DNA of 54,192 bases from Arsenophonus sp046530735. GTDB lineage: Bacteria > Pseudomonadota > Gammaproteobacteria > Enterobacterales > Enterobacteriaceae. The notes beneath the pieces were generated by a model. It was not told where the DNA came from. It saw only the letters and a program-made list of their open reading frames with translations, and ran no database searches. Below, one piece after another: positions 29,629 through 38,330 of this stretch (positions are counted from its first letter, which is position 1; each line of letters starts with the position of its first letter). The DNA is taken from the NCBI GenBank assembly GCA_046530735.1, contig JBHEQV010000045.1, positions 1 through 54,192 of the forward strand. The letters are read 5' to 3'. The translations under genes and the position numbers were made by a program.

Positions 29629-30044
29629 TATTTCCTCTCTTTATCATTTTTAGATTTATGATGACGCTTTTCATCATCACGGATTACGTTGCTAATTAAA
29701 TTAGACATACGTATACCTTCCATCAAAGAGCTATCATAAAAAAAAGTTAATTTAGGAACCATAGATAAATGCATCGCTTTACCCAGTAAAGAACGAATAT
29801 GTTTTGCCATATCGCCATTTAAAACTTTAATACCATTTTTAAGTATATCTATTTTATGTTCTTTTTCTGATATGTTTAAAAAAGTTACGAATATTTTGGC
29901 ATAAGCCAGATCGCGAGAAACTTCTACTCCTGAAACAGTAGCCATTTTAACACGTGGATCTTTAATTTCTTGATGAAGAATAATGGAGATCTCTTTTTGT
30001 ATTTCTTGGGCAACACGCTTAGCACGACTAAACTCTCTTGCCAT
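29628..30044 (-). CDS. rbfA: Ribosome-binding factor A
   Basis: 138-aa KH-type protein that binds immature 30S near helix 1 of 16S rRNA and is needed for cold growth. Start M-A-R-E-F-S-R-A-K-R-V-A-Q-E-I-Q-K, then D-P-R-V-K-M-A-T-V-S-G-V-E-V-S-R-D-L-A-Y-A-K near residues 30-51; the C-terminus is basic. A GAGGA ribosome site lies about 8 bp upstream. In E. coli rbfA is cotranscribed with infB. Here a terminator-like hairpin and a long palindrome lie between them, so it may depend on its own promoter. Confidence 0.95.
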   Translation of the reverse strand: MAREFSRAKRVAQEIQKEISIILHQEIKDPRVKMATVSGVEVSRDLAYAKIFVTFLNISEKEHKIDILKNGIKVLNGDMAKHIRSLLGKAMHLSMVPKLTFFYDSSLMEGIRMSNLISNVIRDDEKRHHKSKNDKERK

Positions 30045-30137
30045 TATGATATCCTCCTCACGGGGTATAACTAAATATAATGACCATTAATTATTATTAT
30101 ATTTTTTTAGAAAATTAAAATTTAATACTTATATCTA

Positions 30138-30198
30138 ATTAATTCTAATATTAATCAATAATATCTATTAGATATTATTGATTAATATTAGAATTAAT
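30138..30198. repeat. 29-bp perfect inverted repeat, 3-bp loop
   Basis: Arms 30138-30166 and 30170-30198 are exactly complementary, with loop ATT. The stem is nearly all A/T. It lies in the 268-bp gap between infB and rbfA. As RNA it would form a 29-bp duplex, long enough to be an RNase III substrate in principle. No coding sequence overlaps it. Confidence 0.9.
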
Positions 30199-30259
30199 AT
30201 CATCGTAATAATCGATAATCAATATACTCCATCTAAATGGTTATTATAACTCTTTAGCT

Positions 30260-30289
30260 AAAAGGCCATAACTGATGTTATGGCCTTTT
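30260..30289 (-). terminator. Terminator after infB
   Basis: AAAAGGCCATAAC / GTTATGGCCTTTT, a perfect 13-bp stem with a 4-base loop, about 24 bp after the infB stop. On the minus strand the second arm ends in a T run, the form of an intrinsic terminator. It would split the classic nusA-infB-rbfA operon. No such strong terminator is expected there in E. coli. Confidence 0.75.
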
Positions 30290-30312
30290 AATAAGTATTA
30301 ATAAAGTAGATA

Positions 30313-32928
30313 TTAATTATCAATAGAACGTTTTACTTCAATGATTTTAAATACTTCTATTATATCACCAACACGTATATCATTGTAATTCTTCACACCA
30401 ATACCACACTCCATACCATTACGTACTTCGTTAATATCATCTTTAAATCGACGTAATGATTCCAATTCACCTTCATAAATAACTACATTATCCCGCAATA
30501 CATGGATAGAGTTATTACGCTTGATTATACCTTCAGTAACCATGCAACCAGCAATGGCTCCAAATTTAACTGATTTAAACACATAACGTACTTCTGCTAA
30601 TCCAATAATTTGCTGTTTATATTCAGGCGCCAACATACCACTCATCGCCTGTTTAATCTCATCGATAAGACTATAAATAACCGAATAATAGCGTAGATCT
30701 AAATTTTCACTTTCGATAATACGTCTTGCTGCAGCATCTGCTCTAACATTAAATCCAATGATAATTGCATTGGAAGCAGCAGCCAATGTAACATCTGTTT
30801 CAGTAATACTACCGACACCAGAACCAATAATTTTTACTTTTACTTCATCAGTTGATAATGTTTGCAAGGAATCAATAATGGCTTCACAGCTACCTTGTAC
30901 ATCGGTTTTTAATACAATATTTAACTCAGAAATCTTATCATCTTCCATGTTAGAAAACATGTTTTCTAGTTTTAACTTTTGCTGGCGTGCTAATTTTATT
31001 TCTCGGAATTTACCTTGACGATAAAGTGCAACCTCGCGTGCTTTCTTTTCATCACGAACAACTGTTGCTTTATCACCTGCTGAAGGTATATTTGATAACC
31101 CCAGAATTTCAAGCGGAATCGATGGACCAGCAGACTCAATATCTTCACCTAATTCATTACGCATTGCACGAATACGACCATATTCAAAACCACATAGTAC
31201 AACATCACCTTTATTAAGAGTGCCTTCTTGAACTAAAATCGTAGCAACCGAACCACGGCCTTTATCTAAATAAGATTCGATAACAACACCACTTGCCATA
31301 CCAGTATGAACCGCTTTAAGTTCTAATACTTCAGCTTGCAATAAGATTGCTTTTAATAATTCATCAATACCTGTTCCTTTTTTAGCAGATACATTGATAA
31401 ATTGATTTTCACCACCCCACTCTTCAGCCAAAATACCATATTGCGATAACTCATTTCTTACGCGATCAGGATCAGCTTCATGCTTATCAATTTTATTAAC
31501 TGCAACAACAACTGGCACATTAGCAGCTTTGGCATGCTGAATTGCTTCTATCGTTTGAGGCATCACACCATCATCTGCCGCAACGACTAAAACAACAATA
31601 TCCGTTGCTTTAGCACCACGTGCACGCATTGAAGTAAATGCAGCATGTCCTGGTGTATCTAAAAAGGTAATCATACCTTTATCTGTTTCAACATGATAAG
31701 CACCTATGTGCTGCGTGATACCACCGGCTTCATCCGATGCAACTTTAGTTGAACGAATATAGTCGAGTAATGAGGTTTTACCATGGTCAACATGCCCCAT
31801 GATCGTAACAACTGGCGCTCGAGGTTCTGGAATCGCTTCACCTGTATCACGATCATTTAAAATTGCTTCTTCCAGCTCATTTTCACGCCGTAAAATAACT
31901 TTATGTCCCATCTCTTCTGCTACAAGTTGTGCTGTTTCTTGATCAATAATCCGATTAATAGTAACCATCGCGCCCATTTTCATCATTGTCTTGATAACTT
32001 GGGAACCTTTAACTGCCATCTTATTTGCTAATTCAGCTACCGAGATAGTTTCGCCAATAACAACATCACGGTTAATAATCGTGATCGGTTTTGTAAAACT
32101 TTGATGTAATGAACTGGGCTTTTTCTGTTTACCTTTAGTTTTATTAGTACGGCCAACTGCTCGCTCTTCTTCGCGATCAGCTTTCTCAGAATGTTTATTA
32201 TTTTTTTTCTGCCGAGTAGCCTTCCCTCCTCGATTTCGGGCTCGACGGCCTTCTTCTTGAGCATCATTTTCATCTTCTGCTTCACGAGCATGACGAGAAG
32301 TCGTAGTATGATAATCTATATTATCTTCCACTTCATCATCACTACTCCAACTCTTGAAGTTTTCTTCTGCCATACGACGAGCTTCTTCAGCAACCCGTTT
32401 AGCTTCAGCTTCGACTTTACGTTGCATTTCTTCTTCAGCTTTACGTTTAAGCTCTGTTGCCTCAGCTTCACGACACTGTTTTTTAGTATAAGCAGCTAAA
32501 TATTGATTAGATTTAGCTGTTTTTTGCTTATTTTTACTTTGTTTTATTTTCTCTTTTTCAGCTGCTTCACGTTTTTCTTTTTTTTCTGTTTCATGCTTCA
32601 CTTGCTCTTTAGTTTTCGTCTTTTCTAAGGAAAAGCGGTCAATATATGTGTGTTTTTTACGAACTTCAATATTGACTGATTTACTTTTTCCGCCAGCACT
32701 CGGCACACTTAGTGTACTACGAGTTTTTCGCTGTAGTGTTAATTTGCTAGTTTGATTACCTGTCGTTCCATCCTCACGATTTAAGTATGCAAGTAAAGTT
32801 TCTTTCTCATTTTGAAAAACAGGGTCATTTTCAGTTTTCTTTATTCCAGCATCAGCAAACTGCTGTACCAAGCGTTCAACTGAAGTTTGAACCTCTGCTG
32901 CCAATGATTTTACAGTTTCATCTGCCAT
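30313..32928 (-). CDS. infB: Translation initiation factor IF-2
   Basis: GTPase that places fMet-tRNA on the 30S subunit and promotes subunit joining. 871 aa (E. coli 890). The N-terminal part has the small IF2N fold, then a long Lys/Glu/Arg-rich linker (about residues 95-270) typical of enteric IF-2. G1 is G-H-V-D-H-G-K-T-S-L-L-D near 379, then D-T-P-G-H-A-A-F and N-K-I-D. Domains II-IV follow, ending near the fMet-tRNA-binding C2 domain. It starts 21 bp after nusA. An in-frame internal start for a shorter IF-2 form is possible but was not resolved. The tRNA-fMet gene lies upstream in the same cluster. Confidence 0.97.
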   Translation of the reverse strand: MADETVKSLAAEVQTSVERLVQQFADAGIKKTENDPVFQNEKETLLAYLNREDGTTGNQTSKLTLQRKTRSTLSVPSAGGKSKSVNIEVRKKHTYIDRFSLEKTKTKEQVKHETEKKEKREAAEKEKIKQSKNKQKTAKSNQYLAAYTKKQCREAEATELKRKAEEEMQRKVEAEAKRVAEEARRMAEENFKSWSSDDEVEDNIDYHTTTSRHAREAEDENDAQEEGRRARNRGGKATRQKKNNKHSEKADREEERAVGRTNKTKGKQKKPSSLHQSFTKPITIINRDVVIGETISVAELANKMAVKGSQVIKTMMKMGAMVTINRIIDQETAQLVAEEMGHKVILRRENELEEAILNDRDTGEAIPEPRAPVVTIMGHVDHGKTSLLDYIRSTKVASDEAGGITQHIGAYHVETDKGMITFLDTPGHAAFTSMRARGAKATDIVVLVVAADDGVMPQTIEAIQHAKAANVPVVVAVNKIDKHEADPDRVRNELSQYGILAEEWGGENQFINVSAKKGTGIDELLKAILLQAEVLELKAVHTGMASGVVIESYLDKGRGSVATILVQEGTLNKGDVVLCGFEYGRIRAMRNELGEDIESAGPSIPLEILGLSNIPSAGDKATVVRDEKKAREVALYRQGKFREIKLARQQKLKLENMFSNMEDDKISELNIVLKTDVQGSCEAIIDSLQTLSTDEVKVKIIGSGVGSITETDVTLAAASNAIIIGFNVRADAAARRIIESENLDLRYYSVIYSLIDEIKQAMSGMLAPEYKQQIIGLAEVRYVFKSVKFGAIAGCMVTEGIIKRNNSIHVLRDNVVIYEGELESLRRFKDDINEVRNGMECGIGVKNYNDIRVGDIIEVFKIIEVKRSIDN

Positions 32929-32949
32929 TCTGTTCCTTCCTGCTACAAA

Positions 32950-34464
32950 TTATTTTGGATCGTTGCCAAACCAGCAAATATTGCGTGCAGCCATAATAAT
33001 TTCACCAGCCTGTTCATCATTCAGCCCTTCTTCAATATCTCTCAGATCGTCGATTCCCTGCTCAGCAAGATCTTCCAATGTACAAATACCATGAGAAGCT
33101 AGGTTCTTTCCTAAAACATGATTCATACCTAGTAGATTTAACAGATCTTCAGTTGGCTTATTATTAGCCATACTTTCTTTTTGAGCTAATTTTAATGTCG
33201 TCAGCGCCGCTTTCGCTCTTTTACGCAAAACTTCAATTGTTGTTTCATCAAGACCTTCAATTTCTAATAGTTCGTTTATTGGTACATAAGCTAATTCTTC
33301 TAATGTAGAGAAACCTTCTTCAACTAGAGAATTAGCAAATTCTTCATCAAGATCAAGATGCTTAACAAAAGTATTAATAGATGCATCTGCTTCTGCTTGA
33401 TGTTTAGCCTCAAGTTCTTCTGCTGTCATTGTATTCAATTCCCATCTGTCATCTCCACGATGCTTTTTCAATAACTGAGAAGCTAAGCGAACATTTTGTC
33501 CATTGCGGCCAATTGCCTGAGCCAAATTACTACTTTCAACAGCAACATCCATCGTACATTTATCTTCATCAACAACAATAGAAACAACATCAGCTGGTGC
33601 CATCGCATTAATTACAAATTGTGCAGGATTATCATCCCATAGAATAATATCAATACGCTCACCATCAAGTTCGTTTGATACTGCTTGCACTCTTGCACCA
33701 CGCATCCCAACACAAGCGCCTATTGGATCGATACGCTTATCATTTGTCTTTACAGCAATTTTTGCCCGAGATCCTGGGTCACGAACAGCGGCTTTAATTT
33801 CAATAATTTCTTCACCGATTTCAGGTACTTCTATGCGAAATAATTCCACTAACATTTCAGGACAAGAGCGGCTAACAAACAGTTGTGCTCCACGCGCTTC
33901 TGGGCGTACACTATATAATAGACCACGTACACGGTCACCTAGTCGAAAGTTTTCACGTGGTAACATATCTTCCCGCAAAATTATTGCTTCGGCATTATTA
34001 TTTAAATCTAAGGTAATATTTTCACGATTAACTTTTTTTACTACCCCGGTAATAATTTCACCTTGTTGTTCACGAAATTGCTCAACAACCATTGCTCTTT
34101 CTGCTTCACGCACCTTTTGAACAATAACCTGTTTTGCAGTTTGAGTGGTAATTCGGTCAAAGGTAACAGACTCTATTTGATCCTCTACATAATCGCCTGA
34201 TTTGATCTCTGAATCTTCAAATTTTGCTGCATCTAAAGTAATTTCACGTGTTGGCTTCGTGACTTCTTCAACTACCAACCAACGTCGAAATGTATCAAAA
34301 TCTCCCGTTTTACGATCAATATTAACGCGAACATCAATTTCTTGTTCATATTTTTTCTTAGTAGCTGTTGCTAATGCAGTTTCAAGTGCCTCAAAGATTT
34401 TTTCGCGAGGAAGCGATTTTTCATTAGAAACCGCTTCCACAACAGCCAGAATTTCTTTATTCAT
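32950..34464 (-). CDS. nusA: Transcription factor NusA
   Basis: RNA polymerase-binding factor for pausing, termination and antitermination. From ATG 34462-34464, 504 aa (E. coli 495): N-terminal RNAP-binding domain (M-N-K-E-I-L-A-V-V-E-A-V), S1 domain (about 135-200), KH1 and KH2 (I-G-A-C-V-G-M-R-G-A-R and A-I-G-R-N-G-Q-N-V-R), and two C-terminal acidic repeats ending N-I-C-W-F-G. GAGG lies about 10 bp upstream. The frame is open another 33 codons to 34563; those codons are the 3' end of the dead rimP gene, so the longer form is not taken as the start. Confidence 0.96.
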   Translation of the reverse strand: MNKEILAVVEAVSNEKSLPREKIFEALETALATATKKKYEQEIDVRVNIDRKTGDFDTFRRWLVVEEVTKPTREITLDAAKFEDSEIKSGDYVEDQIESVTFDRITTQTAKQVIVQKVREAERAMVVEQFREQQGEIITGVVKKVNRENITLDLNNNAEAIILREDMLPRENFRLGDRVRGLLYSVRPEARGAQLFVSRSCPEMLVELFRIEVPEIGEEIIEIKAAVRDPGSRAKIAVKTNDKRIDPIGACVGMRGARVQAVSNELDGERIDIILWDDNPAQFVINAMAPADVVSIVVDEDKCTMDVAVESSNLAQAIGRNGQNVRLASQLLKKHRGDDRWELNTMTAEELEAKHQAEADASINTFVKHLDLDEEFANSLVEEGFSTLEELAYVPINELLEIEGLDETTIEVLRKRAKAALTTLKLAQKESMANNKPTEDLLNLLGMNHVLGKNLASHGICTLEDLAEQGIDDLRDIEEGLNDEQAGEIIMAARNICWFGNDPK

Positions 34465-34486
34465 CCTAGTTGCCTCATTAACTTTA

Positions 34487-34950
34487 TTAAAAGTGGGGTA
34501 CCAGGTTAGCTTTCTGGATGTTTTTAATGCAAATATTTTGTCCTTGCCATCCACAGTAACCATAATTATGTTGTCATCAACAGCTTTAATTATACTTGCT
34601 ATTTACAACGATTCTGTATTGCTATTCTTAATGTTAAATTGATTTATTTACAAATAAAAAGCTGATAACGTGCAATAATAAAGAGCGAACGCTCAAGTCC
34701 TAATGAAGATATTTCCAGAGGTTATGTAGCTTTGAGACTGGATTTTTAATATTTAGTACTGCATTGACATGGTGGATAATATCACCACAATCATCAACAG
34801 TAATATAATTTTTATTATCAATATAAATGCCTAATGTCGAAAATCGTGTTGGAATAAAACTTCAGATAAACAAATTCAAAACCTAGAGCTTTCTACTGGT
34901 ACTGTGAAGTCATCGATATTAATTTTTTTCTTTGAACGTGGACAAAATCT
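34487..34950 (-). pseudogene. rimP: rimP fossil (30S maturation factor)
   Basis: Minus-strand frames read, from the 5' side, F-T-V-P-V-E-S-S-R-F (family I-T-A-P-V-E-A-L-G-F), Y-I-D-N-K-N-Y-I-T-V-D-D-C-G-D-I-I-H-H-V-N-A-V-L region near 34800, I-I-K-A-V-D-D-N-I-I-M-V-T-V-D-G-K-D near 34590-34540, and finally A-N-L-V-P-H-F-stop, identical to the E. coli end, at 34507-34487. A one-base loss in an A run after A-L-K puts the preceding 26 codons into the nusA frame. Earlier stops confirm death. RimP helps 30S assembly; it normally precedes nusA, as here. Confidence 0.82.
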
Positions 34951-35004
34951 CATCTCCAGATATAAAAAAGGCTAAAAGCCCACTAATTCTGTTTTAAATA
35001 ACAG

Positions 35005-35027
35005 AAAACCCCGAAAACCGGGGTTTT
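35005..35027 (-). terminator. Terminator after tRNA-fMet
   Basis: AAAACCCCG / CGGGGTTTT, a perfect 9-bp stem with a 5-base loop, followed on the minus strand by a T-rich stretch. It lies 118 bp past the tRNA-fMet gene and before the rimP fossil. In E. coli metY is likewise followed by terminators ahead of rimP-nusA-infB. The flanking 34964-34985 (ggcttttagcc then TTTTTT on the minus strand) may be a second, weaker one. Confidence 0.75.
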
Positions 35028-35144
35028 ATCAACTTTGACCCTATAATACTGCTAGTAGGTTTAGGTGTTAACCCCCCTGACTCAGTACTCTTCTGAACGA
35101 AAATAATTCAATAAAACGCCTGAAATACTTTATAATTTAATAAG

Positions 35145-35221
35145 TGGTTGCGGGAGCCGGATTTGAACCGACGACCTTCGGGTTATGAGCCCGATGAGCT
35201 ACCAAGCTGCTCCATCCCGCG
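35145..35221 (-). tRNA. metY: Initiator tRNA-fMet (CAU)
   Basis: 77-nt cloverleaf with encoded CCA. It has the initiator hallmarks: C1 facing A72 (unpaired acceptor end, CGCGGG...CCCGCAACCA), anticodon CAU in the loop CTCATAA closed by three G-C pairs, and GTTCAAATC in the T arm. Nearly identical to E. coli metY and in the same place, upstream of rimP-nusA-infB. Initiation tRNA, nusA and IF-2 thus stay clustered. Confidence 0.95.
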
Positions 35222-35281
35222 TTAGGAAATTTCGTAAATTTTACGCTGATAAAATACGAAATGCAAGTTATCTTTGATATA

Positions 35282-35372
35282 TGGTGCCGAGAACGGGACT
35301 TGAACCCGTATGCCTGTTTCAATAGGCACTACCACCTCAAGGTAGCGTGTATACCAATTTCACCACCTCGGC
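35282..35372 (-). tRNA. leuU: tRNA-Leu (GAG)
   Basis: 91-nt class II tRNA with encoded CCA and a long variable arm (about 18-20 nt, tgcctattgaaacaggca). Acceptor GCCGAGG pairs with the 3' side. The anticodon loop is CCTTGAGGT with anticodon GAG, reading CUC/CUU codons. It matches E. coli leuU in sequence and in location beside secG. The variable arm is a few nucleotides longer than in E. coli. Confidence 0.93.
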
Positions 35373-35435
35373 AACATACACCCCCCGTAAGGAAATTTTT
35401 TAATAATCGCTTCACTATAACAAGCTGTTGTTTAA

Positions 35436-35780
35436 TTAATGAGGAATATCGTTTGTTGCTGCTACAGGCTCTGTAGGGGCTTCTATTCCTGCTGATTTCT
35501 CAGTTTTAACAGGTTTACCAATGTTTTCCCATTTGCTTCCAGTCGCACTTTTATTGATGCTTAAATTACCTAAAATTAAACTGATAACAAAAAATAATGT
35601 TGCAAAGATAGCCGTCATTTGTGTCATAAAATTACCTGATCCTGATGAACCAAATAATGTTGTAGAAGCACCTGCACCGAATGAAGTTCCTATATCAGCA
35701 CCTTTTCCTTGCTGTAGCATGACCATACCAATCAGCGTAATTGAAACTAATAAAAAGATAACTAAAAGGATTATGTACAT
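35436..35780 (-). CDS. secG: Protein translocase subunit SecG
   Basis: 114-aa inner-membrane subunit of SecYEG that speeds SecA-driven export. Two hydrophobic helices are visible (about residues 2-22 and 52-72), linked by the family loop V-M-L-Q-Q-G-K-G-A-D-I-G-T-S-F-G-A-G-A-S near 20-40. The soluble tail is Lys/Pro/Glu-rich. The start ATG carries an AGGTAG ribosome site. It is directly upstream of tRNA-Leu as in E. coli. It fits with lepB: an export pathway is maintained. Confidence 0.95.
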   Translation of the reverse strand: MYIILLVIFLLVSITLIGMVMLQQGKGADIGTSFGAGASTTLFGSSGSGNFMTQMTAIFATLFFVISLILGNLSINKSATGSKWENIGKPVKTEKSAGIEAPTEPVAATNDIPH

Positions 35781-36022
35781 AGTTAACTACCTGTTTGAGA
35801 ATAAAGTTTGGAATAACCAATTTACTGCAACTTGCTCCATAAGCCATTACTTTAAAAAGCAGTTTTAAATATTAACTAAACTTTAGTTGATAAGCAAGAT
35901 TATTTTATCTTATTCTTCAATTTTTATAAAAAAATAATAAACATTATTTTCCGAATCCAGTTGGAAAAATAATCAAATACTTATTTAATCACAAGATTTT
36001 TTGTAAAAAAAGTTTATTTTAC

Positions 36023-37351
36023 TTATTTGATTGCATTGGCAATCAAATTAGCCATTTCAGTAACCTGGTTTTCATTCTCACCTTCTACCATAACGCGAAT
36101 TAAAGGCTCAGTACCTGATTTACGTAATAAAACCCGTCCTCTATCTGCTAGTTTATTTTTTACTTGGTTTACTATTTTTAAAACATCTTTTTTATCCAAT
36201 GGATTATGATCACCGGAAAAACTTACATTTACCAATGCCTGAGGCATCAATTTAATCTCTCTGCAGAGATCATAAAGGCTCTTATGATTACGGATCATCG
36301 CACTTAGAACTTGTAAGCTAGCAATAATACCATCGCCTGTTGTAGTTTTATCTAATAAAATAATGTGCCCTGAATTTTCAGCACCTAGTCGCCATCCTTG
36401 CTCTTGTAATTTTTCAAGAATATAACGATCACCGACTTTTGCTCGAATAAAAGGTATATCCAACTGTTGTAGGGCTAATTTTAACCCAGTATTACTCATT
36501 AAAGTACCAACAACACCACCGTGCAATTGACCTTGTCGAAGTGCATCACGTGCAATAATATAAAGAATTTGATCCCCATCTATTTTATTACCATGATGAT
36601 CAACCATTATTACCCGATCACCATCACCATCAAAAGCAAGACCAATGTCCGCTTTTTCTGTTATTACACGTTTTTGCAACAGAAAAACGTCAGTCGCCCC
36701 ACAATCCTGATTAATATTTAGTCCATTTGGTTCACAGCTAATTGCGATAACCTCTGCACCAAGCTCAGTTAAAACATTCGGTGCAATATGATATGTTGCG
36801 CCATTAGCGCAATCTAAAACTATTTTTAATCTATTTAAATTTTGGTTACTGGGAAATGTCCCTTTGCAATACTCTATATAACGTCCAGCAGCATCAACAA
36901 CACGACTCGCTCGTCCTAATGCGGCAGACTCAACACAAGTAAGTGGTTTCTCCATTTCAGATTCTATTGCTTCTTCTACGTCATCAGGTAACTTAGTTCC
37001 ATTAATCGAAAAGAATTTAATTCCATTATCATAATATGGATTATGGGAAGCAGAAATAACAATACCCGCTTCTGCACGGTATGTGCGTGTTAAATAAGCA
37101 ATCGCTGGCGTAGGCATAGGTCCTGTAAATGCAGCGGATAATCCAGCTGCAGCAAGACCCGCTTCTAAAGAAGATTCCAACATATAACCTGAAATACGTG
37201 TATCTTTACCTATGATTATTTTACGAGAACCATGCCGAGATAAAACCTTGCCAGCTGCCCAACCCAATTTCAAAACAAAATCAGGGGTAATTGGGTTTTC
37301 TCCTACTTTACCACGAATACCATCGGTGCGAAAATATTTTCGCTTATTCAT
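36023..37351 (-). CDS. glmM: Phosphoglucosamine mutase
   Basis: Converts glucosamine 6-phosphate to glucosamine 1-phosphate for UDP-GlcNAc, precursor of murein and lipid A. 442 aa (E. coli 445). Phosphoserine loop I-S-A-S-H-N-P near residues 99-105, metal loop D-G-D-G-D-R near 241, sugar loop E-N-S-G-H near 325, phosphate loop R-K-S-G-T-E-P-L-I-R near 413. An oddity: the N-terminal motif Y-F-G-T-D-G-x-R-G reads Y-F-R-T-D-G-I-R-G, with Gly8 changed to Arg (CGC codon). Its start overlaps the folP end by 8 bp. The rest of the frame is clean. Confidence 0.95.
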   Translation of the reverse strand: MNKRKYFRTDGIRGKVGENPITPDFVLKLGWAAGKVLSRHGSRKIIIGKDTRISGYMLESSLEAGLAAAGLSAAFTGPMPTPAIAYLTRTYRAEAGIVISASHNPYYDNGIKFFSINGTKLPDDVEEAIESEMEKPLTCVESAALGRASRVVDAAGRYIEYCKGTFPSNQNLNRLKIVLDCANGATYHIAPNVLTELGAEVIAISCEPNGLNINQDCGATDVFLLQKRVITEKADIGLAFDGDGDRVIMVDHHGNKIDGDQILYIIARDALRQGQLHGGVVGTLMSNTGLKLALQQLDIPFIRAKVGDRYILEKLQEQGWRLGAENSGHIILLDKTTTGDGIIASLQVLSAMIRNHKSLYDLCREIKLMPQALVNVSFSGDHNPLDKKDVLKIVNQVKNKLADRGRVLLRKSGTEPLIRVMVEGENENQVTEMANLIANAIK

Positions 37352-38192
37352 AATTATCTGTTTCCTTTATTAAAAAGGTTTTTTGAATAATCTTCATAGC
37401 CTGCACAGTTTCTTTCACATCATGAGCGCGAATAATCTGCGCTCCCTGCATAGCTGCGATAACTGCGCACGCAATGCCGCCAATAAGCCGTTCTTCTAGT
37501 GGTATATCTAATAATTCACCAATCATAGATTTACGTGACATACCAACTAGTAGCGGCACTCCTAGAGTATGAAATTCATTTAATTTCGCTAATAATTGAT
37601 AATTATGCGACAAGTTTTTACCAAAACCAAAACCTGGGTCAATAATCAGAGAATTTTTTGCAATTCCAGCTGCTTCACAACGTTCAATTTCATTCGATAA
37701 ATACTGTTTTACTTCTGCAACCACATTTTTATAATTAGGCGTTTCTTGCATTGTCTTAGGTTGACCTAACATATGCATGATACAGATCAGTAACTCTGTT
37801 TTAGCTGCAGCCTCTAATGCACCAGATTCATGTAACGATCTAATATCATTAATAATATGAGCACCTGCTCTAGCAGCTTCTGTCATAATAACAGCTTTAG
37901 ATGTATCAATAGAAATCCAAATATCAAAACGATCAGCTATTGCTTCAATTATTGGGATAACCCGATCAAGTTCTTTCTGTAGGCTAACTTCACTAGCACC
38001 TGGACGGGTTGATTCACCACCAATATCGATAATTTCTGCACCATGGTTAACCATGCTAGCTACATGTTTTAGAGCATTGTCATAATGATTATATATGCCA
38101 CCATCAAAAAAAGAATCTGGAGTAACATTTAATATTCCCATAACGATAGGACGATTAAGATTAAGCTCTATTTTTCTGGCAGAAATTTTCAT
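37344..38192 (-). CDS. folP: Dihydropteroate synthase
   Basis: Joins p-aminobenzoate with 6-hydroxymethyl-dihydropterin diphosphate in folate synthesis; the classical sulfonamide target. 282 aa, like E. coli. Motifs: M-G-I-L-N-V-T-P-D-S-F-F-D-G-G near residue 18, G-A-E-I-I-D-I-G-G-E-S-T-R-P near 50-65, S-I-D-T-S-K near 93, D-P-G-F-G-F-G-K near 178, and the C-terminal I-I-R-A-H-D-V near 255. It sits in the usual ftsH-folP-glmM order but is separated from ftsH by a strong hairpin, which may lower its expression. Confidence 0.96.
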   Translation of the reverse strand: MKISARKIELNLNRPIVMGILNVTPDSFFDGGIYNHYDNALKHVASMVNHGAEIIDIGGESTRPGASEVSLQKELDRVIPIIEAIADRFDIWISIDTSKAVIMTEAARAGAHIINDIRSLHESGALEAAAKTELLICIMHMLGQPKTMQETPNYKNVVAEVKQYLSNEIERCEAAGIAKNSLIIDPGFGFGKNLSHNYQLLAKLNEFHTLGVPLLVGMSRKSMIGELLDIPLEERLIGGIACAVIAAMQGAQIIRAHDVKETVQAMKIIQKTFLIKETDNYE

Positions 38193-38215
38193 AATTAACT
38201 TATACTCAACTAAAT

Positions 38216-38245
38216 AAAACCCCAGGGAATAGCCTCTGGGGTTTT
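38216..38245 (-). terminator. Terminator between ftsH and folP
   Basis: AAAACCCCAG / CTGGGGTTTT, a perfect 10-bp stem around a 10-base loop, 85 bp after the ftsH stop and 24 bp before folP. T-rich arm on the minus strand. It would end or attenuate ftsH transcripts ahead of folP-glmM. Confidence 0.75.
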
Positions 38246-38330
38246 GATTATTTATTCATTTTACTAGGAAACCAATGATCATTAACTATTCTCTGTATTA
38301 CTGGTATTATTGTTTTCATTCACACCATCT

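Noticed and set aside
34465..34563. Upstream start for nusA
   Set aside because: The added 33 codons derive from rimP and the old intergenic linker; the ATG at 34462-34464 has the family N-terminus and a GAGG site.
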